Shown piece after piece: positions 1-4,690 of a DNA stretch of 5,439 nt. A program made the position numbers and the translations under genes. Under the pieces are notes generated by a model. The model was given only the letters and a program-made list of their open reading frames with translations, searched no databases and was not told the origin of the DNA. Position 1 is the stretch's first letter; every line of letters begins with the position of its first letter. Origin of the DNA: Treponema sp. (GTDB lineage Bacteria; Spirochaetota; Spirochaetia; Treponematales; Breznakiellaceae); NCBI GenBank assembly GCA_031290325.1, contig JAITNU010000222.1:1-5439 (forward strand), read 5' to 3'.

Positions 1-1
1 C

Positions 2-163
2 GCTGGTCTGAATATCACGGTAGCCGGTCTGCGTACTTGGATACGACAAGGCAAACTGAAAGCCACCAAGATTGGGCGCAACTACATGATACACGGCACG
101 GACTTACTAGCCTTCCTACAGACCGGCGATCAAAGCAAAGCAGAAACATCTGCCACGAATTAG
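2..163 (+). CDS. Helix-turn-helix DNA-binding protein, excisionase/MerR type, C-terminal part
   Basis: This open frame enters from the left edge and ends at TAG (161-163), giving 53 visible residues. The segment from TVAGLRTWIRQGKLKATKIG through Y-M-I to DLLAFL matches the second half of the short excisionase-type helix-turn-helix domain: a recognition helix, a basic 'GKLKA-K-GR' wing and a final hydrophobic helix anchored by a D-L pair. Members are usually 60-80 residue DNA-binding proteins, found both on mobile elements and as stand-alone chromosomal regulators. Only about 10-20 N-terminal residues should be missing. The hydrophilic tail (GDQSKAETSATN) lies outside the domain. The stop codon overlaps the first palindromic repeat by two bases. 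The gene is convergent with the kinase. The family call is from motif pattern; its target is unknown, and nothing visible shows that it regulates the sugar genes. Confidence 0.65.
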   Translation, partial: AGLNITVAGLRTWIRQGKLKATKIGRNYMIHGTDLLAFLQTGDQSKAETSATN

Positions 164-197
164 TATTGCCGGCAATACTCTGCATAGTTCGGCGCGG
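162..197. repeat. Palindrome-headed 36-bp repeat, copy 1
   Basis: It opens with the perfect 18-bp palindrome AGTATTGCCGGCAATACT (162-179), followed by a GC-rich tail ending at 197. It matches copy 2 (210-245) at 35 of 36 positions; the only difference is A at 184 versus G at 232. Its first two bases are the last two of the TAG stop of the helix-turn-helix gene. A dispersed intergenic repeat family, a protein-binding site or the foot of a mobile element are all possible. Confidence 0.85.
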
Positions 198-209
198 TGT
201 AGCGGCGCG

Positions 210-245
210 AGTATTGCCGGCAATACTCTGCGTAGTTCGGCGCGG
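210..245. repeat. Palindrome-headed 36-bp repeat, copy 2
   Basis: This is the second copy, 48 bp downstream of copy 1 and in the same orientation. Here the palindrome extends to 20 bp (209-228), because a G and a C flank the 18-bp core. It lies between the convergent 3' ends of the helix-turn-helix gene and the kinase, so as RNA it could fold with a CCGG loop. No T-run follows on either strand, so it is not a standard intrinsic terminator. Confidence 0.85.
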
Positions 246-279
246 CAGCAACAGGCTGTGAAGTAGCGGGTAGTTTCAT

Positions 280-1212
280 TTACCTCTTACCTGCGCCAGA
301 GCTGACGGCCAGGAGGCAGGCCCCCTCCAGTGCGGTTTTCCGAGGGAGCATTACGACCAGTTCCGGGAATTCCCTAGCGAGCAATGCTTTCAGTTTCCCG
401 CTCACAATGGGATCGTGTTCCATGACCCCTCCGGCTAAGACTAGGGCACGGTTTTGTATCCAAGGGGATTGCTGCATAACCGAGCGCACTAGCAGGGCCA
501 GTTCCTCCGCTCCGGTATGGAGAATGTCCACGGCTAGGGGATCGCCTTCCTGAGCGGCGGCAGTAACAGCCGGAGCCAGGGCCGCGATCTCCGCCTTGCC
601 TGCGTCTCTGTGGATATAAGCGATCAGATCTGTTGCCGCCTCCCGGTTACAGGCGGCGAGAAGCCGAGGTAGCATAGCCGTGGAAATATCCCGGCTTTCT
701 ACGCTCCGCAGCGTCCGGGCGATGGCGGTTCTCCCGATCCATGCAGCGGCACCCTCATCCCCCAGCAGGTAGCCCAGTCCGCCGGCGCGAACTAGTCTTC
801 CATCCGCCGACCGGCCCAATGCTAGAGAACCGGTACCCGCGATCAGGCAATAGCCTTCAAGTCCTTCAAGACCGCCACAGAGGAGGATTTCACCATCACC
901 GCAGAGGGTAACTGGAAAATCCGGTCCCAAGAGGATGTCGAGGAAGTCCCGAAAAAGCCGTACCTCTCCGCTCCGACCCAGCCCTGCGCTGCCGATACAG
1001 CCCCCCGCCAAGTCCTCCCGTTCTAGAGATGCTTCCCGCAATCCCCGATCCAAGAGTTCCGTGACGTTCTCAAAGACCTGTTCCGGGGAAACGGAGTAGA
1101 TGTTGGTACTCCCCCCAGTAACCTGGACCCGAACTTCTCCCTGCCGATTGACCAGGGCTAGTCGGGAATGGGTTCCCCCGCCATCAATGCCGAAATACCA
1201 TGGTTCTTTCAT
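280..1212 (-). CDS. murK: BadF/BadG-family amino-sugar kinase (MurNAc/GlcNAc kinase, MurK-like)
   Basis: This 310-residue protein is a predicted cytoplasmic ATP-dependent sugar kinase of the ASKHA fold. Its length is typical of bacterial GlcNAc/MurNAc kinases in the BadF/BadG/BcrA/BcrD family. Visible motifs are: phosphate-1 loop GIDGGGTHSRLAL (8-20); Asp106 in LCGDGEILLCGG, at the position of the sugar-binding/catalytic Asp of GlcNAc kinases; phosphate-2 IAGTGS (124-129); the family signature GGLGYLLGDEGAAAWIG (144-160); and adenosine-type motif LAGGVM (259-264). The ATG at 1212 follows a minus-strand AGGAAAGGG (1216-1224). It is divergent from the importer operon and near murQ. That context favours a MurK-type role, making MurNAc-6-phosphate (and probably GlcNAc-6-phosphate) from free imported sugar. 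The alternative is a plain GlcNAc kinase (NagK). Family is certain; substrate is inferred. The gene is GC-rich, like murQ and unlike the permeases. Confidence 0.85.
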   Translation of the reverse strand: MKEPWYFGIDGGGTHSRLALVNRQGEVRVQVTGGSTNIYSVSPEQVFENVTELLDRGLREASLEREDLAGGCIGSAGLGRSGEVRLFRDFLDILLGPDFPVTLCGDGEILLCGGLEGLEGYCLIAGTGSLALGRSADGRLVRAGGLGYLLGDEGAAAWIGRTAIARTLRSVESRDISTAMLPRLLAACNREAATDLIAYIHRDAGKAEIAALAPAVTAAAQEGDPLAVDILHTGAEELALLVRSVMQQSPWIQNRALVLAGGVMEHDPIVSGKLKALLAREFPELVVMLPRKTALEGACLLAVSSGAGKR

Positions 1213-1253
1213 AATCCCTTTCCTAATTTTCCCTCGTGTTTCTTAGGGATGAA

Positions 1254-1281
1254 ATTATCACTTGTGAATCACAACTGGCAA
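1254..1281 (-). promoter_or_regulatory. Putative sigma70 promoter of the kinase gene
   Basis: On the minus strand, TTGCCA (1281-1276, 5 of 6 consensus matches) and GATAAT (1259-1254, 5 of 6) are separated by 16 bp. Transcription would start near 1247, about 35 nt before the kinase ATG. A 13-bp dyad (1262-1274) sits entirely within the spacer, as expected if a repressor controlled this promoter. Confidence 0.5.
1262..1274. promoter_or_regulatory. Candidate operator: dyad TTGTGA-A-TCACAA
   Basis: This is a perfect 6-bp inverted repeat around a single central A. It lies inside the kinase promoter spacer and 16 bp upstream of a TTGACA facing the importer operon. A bound protein could therefore affect both divergent units. 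The spacing is too tight for a CRP site (TGTGA-N6-TCACA). Its size would suit a GntR-like dimer. The regulator is not in the window. Confidence 0.4.
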
Positions 1282-1290
1282 TACGCTCCC

Positions 1291-1319
1291 TTGACATTGG
1301 TATCAACAAGATGTTGTCT
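1291..1319 (+). promoter_or_regulatory. Putative promoter of the importer operon
   Basis: A perfect TTGACA (1291-1296) is followed at 17 bp by a poor -10, TTGTCT (1314-1319). The alternative TCAACA (1303-1308)-N17-TAAGAT (1326-1331) has 4 of 6 matches in each box. A good -35 with a weak -10 could mean an activated promoter. A small dyad CAACA-AGA-TGTTG (1304-1316) overlaps the spacer and -10. The exact promoter cannot be decided from sequence. Confidence 0.35.
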
Positions 1320-1332
1320 GAAATCTAAGATT

Positions 1333-1362
1333 GCTGTTCCAGAATTGAAGTTTTGGAACAGC
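1333..1362. promoter_or_regulatory. 12-bp stem-loop/operator in the importer leader
   Basis: GCTGTTCCA (1333-1341) and TGGAACAGC (1354-1362) are perfect inverted repeats. Three further inner pairs (one G-T) leave a 6-nt TTGAAG loop (1345-1350). It lies 31 bp before the binding-protein ATG. No T-run follows, so a simple terminator is unlikely. It could be an operator downstream of the promoter, or an mRNA leader hairpin stabilising the 5' end. Confidence 0.5.
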
Positions 1363-1393
1363 CTCATCTGGAAAATATTTTATGGAGGATACT

Positions 1394-2641
1394 ATGAACA
1401 AAAGAGTTTCTGTCGTGATGCTGGGGGTGGTCTGTTTGTCGGCACTCATCTATGCGGGATGTACCAAGAAGGTGGCGGCCCCCGCTGGTCCCGCTGCTAC
1501 GGTCAAGGCGAAAAAAATCACCCTGTACCAGCGGAAGGCGGAATTAAACGACCGGTTTGAGGAATTGGCACAGATCTATGAAAAGGAAACAGGGGTAGAA
1601 GTCGAGGTACTTGGGGCATCCAGCGACAGCTACATCACTTCGATTCAGGGAAAACTGACAGGAAAACAGGACCTGACCATTTTTACTATCCGTACCGGCG
1701 TCGAGACAGAACAGCTCAAGGCTTATTTGGCGGATATGAGCGGCGAGCCGTATCTAAAGAACATCAATCCAGGTATGGAGTTGATCGTGGACGGGAAGGT
1801 GGTCGGTATCCCTTACGGAATTGAAGGCTACGGTTTTATGTACAACAAAAATATGGTTCAACCGGAAACCATCACTAATCTTGAAGGGTTTAGAGCCACT
1901 CTTGCCGCCCTGAAAAGCCAGGGGCTTGATCCCTTTGAATTATCGGACAAGGGATTTATGTTAATTGGGCATATTCTCAATAATCCTTTTGCGGTGCAGG
2001 ACGATCCACTTGGATTTATCGCACGGCTCAACAAGGGTGAAGTCAAAATGGCGGATACCCCGGCGTTTAAGGAGTGGGCTGAATACATGGCGGTGATTAA
2101 GGAATACTGCGCGAATCCTATGGAAACAACCTATGATCAGCAGATTGCCAATTTTGCCACAGGTAAGACCGCGATGATCAACCAGGGCAACTGGACCTGG
2201 GCGATGTTTGAAGATTATCCCCTTGACTTTGAGATTGGTATAGCGCCCATGCCCCTTGCCGGTAACGCGAAAATTGCTGTTGGAGTACCGAATTATTTTG
2301 CCGTAAACTCGCAGGGTACTCCCGAAGAAATTGAAGCGGGGAAAGATTTCATTGAATGGCTATTTACCAGTGATGTTGGCAAGGAATATATCGTAAACAA
2401 ATTGTACCTCGTTCCGGCAATGAGCACCATTGATGTTGGAAACAATCTGGATCCGATTTCAAAAATTGTGCTTGAAGAAACCAGAAAGGGAAACAGTCTT
2501 ATGTGGACATACAACTATTGGCCTAACAATATCGTGAACAATTTCCTTGTTCCGGCGGCACAGGATTTCTTCCTTAATAAAGCCATGACAGGGCAGCAGT
2601 TTCTTGAAAATCTCGATAAGGCATGGGTTCAGGCAAATTAA
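1394..2641 (+). CDS. ABC sugar importer, substrate-binding lipoprotein (SBP family 1)
   Basis: This is the extracytoplasmic sugar-binding component of a carbohydrate-uptake (CUT1-like) ABC importer, 415 residues, typical for family 1. The ATG at 1394 is chosen over the in-frame ATG at 1382 because GGAGG (1384-1388) sits 5 nt before it and would otherwise lie inside the coding sequence. It also gives a clean lipoprotein signal: MNKR, a hydrophobic stretch (V5-I19) and lipobox IYAGC, with Cys23 as the lipidation site. After a short Ala/Lys linker the mature domain begins at about residue 37. Family features include IPYGIEGYGFMYNK near residue 140, FATGKTAMINQGNWTW near 255 and the VGVPNYFAVN strand near 300. 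It is first in the operon and followed by a hairpin that may raise its level over the permeases. The ligand cannot be read from sequence; the kinase/murQ context suggests MurNAc or another amino sugar. GC content falls visibly from the 5' to the 3' end. Confidence 0.92.
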   Translation: MNKRVSVVMLGVVCLSALIYAGCTKKVAAPAGPAATVKAKKITLYQRKAELNDRFEELAQIYEKETGVEVEVLGASSDSYITSIQGKLTGKQDLTIFTIRTGVETEQLKAYLADMSGEPYLKNINPGMELIVDGKVVGIPYGIEGYGFMYNKNMVQPETITNLEGFRATLAALKSQGLDPFELSDKGFMLIGHILNNPFAVQDDPLGFIARLNKGEVKMADTPAFKEWAEYMAVIKEYCANPMETTYDQQIANFATGKTAMINQGNWTWAMFEDYPLDFEIGIAPMPLAGNAKIAVGVPNYFAVNSQGTPEEIEAGKDFIEWLFTSDVGKEYIVNKLYLVPAMSTIDVGNNLDPISKIVLEETRKGNSLMWTYNYWPNNIVNNFLVPAAQDFFLNKAMTGQQFLENLDKAWVQAN

Positions 2642-2653
2642 GTAAAATGGGGG

Positions 2654-2684
2654 CTCTTTCAAAACTCAATTGGTTTTGAAAGAG
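2654..2684 (+). promoter_or_regulatory. Intercistronic hairpin between binding protein and permease
   Basis: CTCTTTCAAAAC (2654-2665) and GTTTTGAAAGAG (2673-2684) form a perfect 12-bp stem with a 7-nt TCAATTG loop. A short G-run (2649-2653) and CCC (2688-2690) could extend it past an internal bulge. No T-tract follows, so it is not a standard terminator. In many importer operons such structures protect the upstream binding-protein mRNA from 3' decay, or partly attenuate transcription. That function here is inferred. Confidence 0.7.
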
Positions 2685-2692
2685 ACGCCCTC

Positions 2693-2700
2693 AAGGGAGA
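2693..2700 (+). promoter_or_regulatory. Ribosome binding site deciding the permease start
   Basis: AAGGGAGA lies 8 nt before the GTG at 2709. The upstream in-frame TTG (2670-2672) would begin in the hairpin loop and has no Shine-Dalgarno sequence of its own. GTG 2709 is therefore the preferred start. Confidence 0.6.
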
Positions 2701-2708
2701 TCGTTTTT

Positions 2709-3593
2709 GTGAACGCGAAGCAAAGAAAAGACGCCTGCTGGTATGCTTTGTTTACCGGGCCAACTGTGTTTGTTTTTCTCACCGTGGTTATTATTCCTTT
2801 TATTATCGGTATTTACTATTCTTTTTTTTCATGGGATGGAATACCGCTCAATCCGAAAATACTGGTTGGTTTTGGTAATTACATAAAACTGTTCGGCGAT
2901 GCCCGATTTATCAGGTCCGGCGGACTGACGATCTGTTTTACCCTTATGACGGTCATTATCACCAATGTTGCGGGGCTTTTCCTTGCGATTATTGTAACAG
3001 CTCCGCTAAAAACAGGAAATCTCGCGAGGACGATGTTCTTTGCGCCCCATTTGATCGGTGGTCTGCTGTTGGGATTTATCTGGAATTTTATTTTTACCGA
3101 TGTGTTCAAGGCTCTGGGCCGGATTTCTGGCATGGAAAAACTTTTTTTTAACTGGCTCATAGACCCTGCTTTTGCTATGTACGCCCTAGTGATAGTGAAT
3201 GCATGGAGAATGTCCGGGTATGTCATGATTATTTACATTGCGGGTATACAAAACATACCTATTGACGTCCTTGAAGCTGCCAGTATTGATGGAGCAAACT
3301 ACCGGACCCGTCTTGTAAGAATTGTTATGCCCCTGCTTGTTCCCTCTTTTACCATTGCTTTTTTTCTGACCATATCAAACGCCTTCAAAATTTACGATGT
3401 TAATCTGTCATTAACGAATGGCGGGCCGTCTATGTCAACAGAACTGTTTGCGATGAATATTTATATGGAAATATTTAAGTCGAACAATTTTGGATATGGC
3501 CAGTCAAAGGCAATAGTATTCTTTCTGTTTGTCGCGGCCATTAGCGTTCTTCAAACATACATTACAAAGAAGAGAGAGGTGGAAATGCAATGA
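2709..3593 (+). CDS. ABC sugar importer permease, MalF/UgpA-like
   Basis: This is an inner-membrane permease subunit of a binding-protein-dependent sugar importer, 294 residues from GTG 2709. The frame stays open upstream to a TTG at 2670. A short basic N-terminus (NAKQRK) precedes the first membrane segment (about residues 12-39, YALFTGPTVFVFLTVVIIP). About six hydrophobic segments follow, the usual number for this subunit. The cytoplasmic EAA loop, which docks on the ATPase, starts at Glu189 (EAASIDGA) and continues to Pro208 in RIVMPLLVPS, a canonical arrangement. 'SLTNGGPSMSTE' near the end is also typical of MalF-type subunits. It pairs with the next gene, whose start overlaps its stop by 4 nt. 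The gene is AT-rich compared with kinase and murQ. Family is certain; the sugar is not determined. Confidence 0.93.
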   Translation: MNAKQRKDACWYALFTGPTVFVFLTVVIIPFIIGIYYSFFSWDGIPLNPKILVGFGNYIKLFGDARFIRSGGLTICFTLMTVIITNVAGLFLAIIVTAPLKTGNLARTMFFAPHLIGGLLLGFIWNFIFTDVFKALGRISGMEKLFFNWLIDPAFAMYALVIVNAWRMSGYVMIIYIAGIQNIPIDVLEAASIDGANYRTRLVRIVMPLLVPSFTIAFFLTISNAFKIYDVNLSLTNGGPSMSTELFAMNIYMEIFKSNNFGYGQSKAIVFFLFVAAISVLQTYITKKREVEMQ

Positions 3594-4426
3594 AAAAAAA
3601 CCATTATCTGCTGGCGAATATTCTCTTGATATTGCTGGCATTAGTATTCCTCTCTCCACTTTATATTGTTGTGGTTAATTCCTTCAAAAACAGAGCGGAG
3701 ATGAATTTGAATGTACTGGGACTGCCGTCATCGTTTGATTTCCAGTATTACCAGAGAGCGATTGAACGGATGCAATTTCCAAACGCCTTTATGAATTCGG
3801 TAATAATAGCGGTTTGCAGCATTTTATTTATCATAGTATTGACCTCTATGACTGCGTGGCGCTTTGTCCGTGTTCCAAACAAACTCAGCATGTTTCTATT
3901 TTTTCTGTTTGTCGCCACCATGATCATTCCTTTTCAGGCGATCATGATGCCGCTCATGCAATTCATGGGCTGGATTCAGGAGATTACCGGAATACGGATA
4001 CTGAACACTCGCGGCGGACTCATTTATATGTATATAGGCTTTGGCGTTGGCATGTCGGTTTTTCTGTACCATGGCTTTATCAAGAGTATTCCGGTATCAC
4101 TTGAGGAAGCGGCGACAATTGATGGGTGTAATACCTGGCAGGTTTTCTGGCGGATTGTGTTTCCAATGCTGAAATCCATAACTGTTACCGTTGTTATTCT
4201 GGATATTATCTGGATATGGAATGATTTCCTGTTGCCGTCTTTGGTATTGTCGGCAAAAAGACTGCGAACAATTCCGTTGTCAACCTATTCGTTTTTCGGT
4301 GAATTCACCATCATGTGGAATATGGCTATGGCGGGTTTAATGATGACCATGATACCGGTAATACTCTTTTATATATTTTCACAGAAATATATTATTAAGG
4401 GCATGGCTTCAGGCGCGGTTAAATAG
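3590..4426 (+). CDS. ABC sugar importer permease, MalG/UgpE-like
   Basis: This is the second membrane subunit of the importer, 278 residues, standard MalG length. The ATG overlaps the previous TGA (ATGA, 3590-3593), which predicts translational coupling; GAGGTGG (3576-3582) is 7 nt upstream. Features in order are: N-terminal membrane segment (about 7-28) followed by the family's conserved VVNSFK; several hydrophobic segments; the EAA loop beginning at Glu173 (EAATIDGC) and running to Pro192 in RIVFPMLKS; a W-N-D-F element (IIWIWNDFLLPSLVL); and the C-terminal IIKGMASGAVK, near-diagnostic of this subfamily. The DGC variant in place of DGA is tolerated in the family. No ATP-binding subunit follows, so a shared MsmK/MalK-type ATPase encoded elsewhere is inferred. 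The transposase relic begins right at its stop codon. Confidence 0.93.
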   Translation: MKKNHYLLANILLILLALVFLSPLYIVVVNSFKNRAEMNLNVLGLPSSFDFQYYQRAIERMQFPNAFMNSVIIAVCSILFIIVLTSMTAWRFVRVPNKLSMFLFFLFVATMIIPFQAIMMPLMQFMGWIQEITGIRILNTRGGLIYMYIGFGVGMSVFLYHGFIKSIPVSLEEAATIDGCNTWQVFWRIVFPMLKSITVTVVILDIIWIWNDFLLPSLVLSAKRLRTIPLSTYSFFGEFTIMWNMAMAGLMMTMIPVILFYIFSQKYIIKGMASGAVK

Positions 4427-4512
4427 GAAATGGGTAGGCGGTCAGAGAGGGTGGCCCAGAGGCGTTCAATACGGCCCTTGTCCTAGAGCGTATGGGCCGA
4501 AATCAGGTCAAC
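4427..4512 (-). pseudogene. Decayed transposase fragment (ISNCY-like integrase core)
   Basis: Read on the minus strand, this gap encodes DLISAHTL-stop-DKGRIERLWATLSDRLPI. It resembles the segment around the last catalytic Glu of DDE transposases of the ISNCY type, where 'SPQAKGRIERLW-TLQDRLP' is common. The in-frame TAG (4483-4485) falls where Gln is usual, one C-to-T change from CAG. Only about 29 codons remain, with no start, no other catalytic Asp motifs and no recognisable inverted repeats. It abuts the stop codon of the upstream permease gene, which is on the other strand. I infer the scar of an insertion sequence. Recognition rests on a short motif, so a chance match is possible but unlikely given the run of matching residues. 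Confidence 0.6.
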
Positions 4513-4587
4513 TCCATATCATAAAAAAAATTTTCTTCAACTATCCGAATAAAGGCGATAGTAGCGCTTGGCATGAAAAAAAATTTC

Positions 4588-4616
4588 TTGACATCACAAT
4601 TCTAGCCGCCTATACT
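4588..4616 (+). promoter_or_regulatory. Near-consensus sigma70 promoter of murQ
   Basis: A perfect TTGACA (4588-4593), 17-bp spacer and TATACT (4611-4616, 5 of 6) form a strong promoter. An A8T3 tract (4576-4586) directly upstream could act as an UP-like or bent-DNA element. Transcription would begin near 4623, leaving a leader of about 68 nt. murQ is therefore probably transcribed independently of the importer operon. Confidence 0.75.
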
Positions 4617-4650
4617 GTTTTGAACAATCCGCACCCCTAGGGATACGCTG

Positions 4651-4664
4651 ATTAACGCGGTAAT
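4651..4664. promoter_or_regulatory. Imperfect dyad in the murQ leader
   Basis: ATTAACGCGGTAAT is a 14-bp palindrome with one mismatched pair (4655/4660), about 28 nt past the predicted start of transcription. A perfect 8-bp CCCTAGGG palindrome lies at 4635-4642. Either could be an operator; both are short and may be chance. Confidence 0.2.
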
Positions 4665-4690
4665 TCTACATGATAGTTAAAGAGGAAAGC

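Noticed and set aside
209..228. Intrinsic terminator shared by the convergent genes
   Set aside because: The palindrome is perfect, but no T-run follows on either strand, and the unit is part of a longer direct repeat.
162..245. CRISPR array
   Set aside because: There are only two units with a 12-bp gap between them, no spacer-sized variable sequence and no cas gene.
15..261. Open frames on both strands across the repeat region (74 and 78 residues)
   Set aside because: They read through the palindromic repeats, giving repeated peptides, and overlap the helix-turn-helix frame, which has a recognisable domain.
1262..1274. CRP-type site
   Set aside because: The half-sites resemble TGTGA/TCACA but are separated by 1 bp rather than 6, so the geometry is wrong for CRP.
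1168..1560. 130-residue plus-strand frame across the intergenic region
   Set aside because: It overlaps the kinase start and the binding-protein signal peptide in another frame, and has no family features.
4472..4499. Possible terminator for the importer operon (CGGCCC / GGGCCG)
   Set aside because: The stem is only 6 bp with a 16-nt loop and no T-run follows. It also falls inside the transposase fragment, so chance is more likely.
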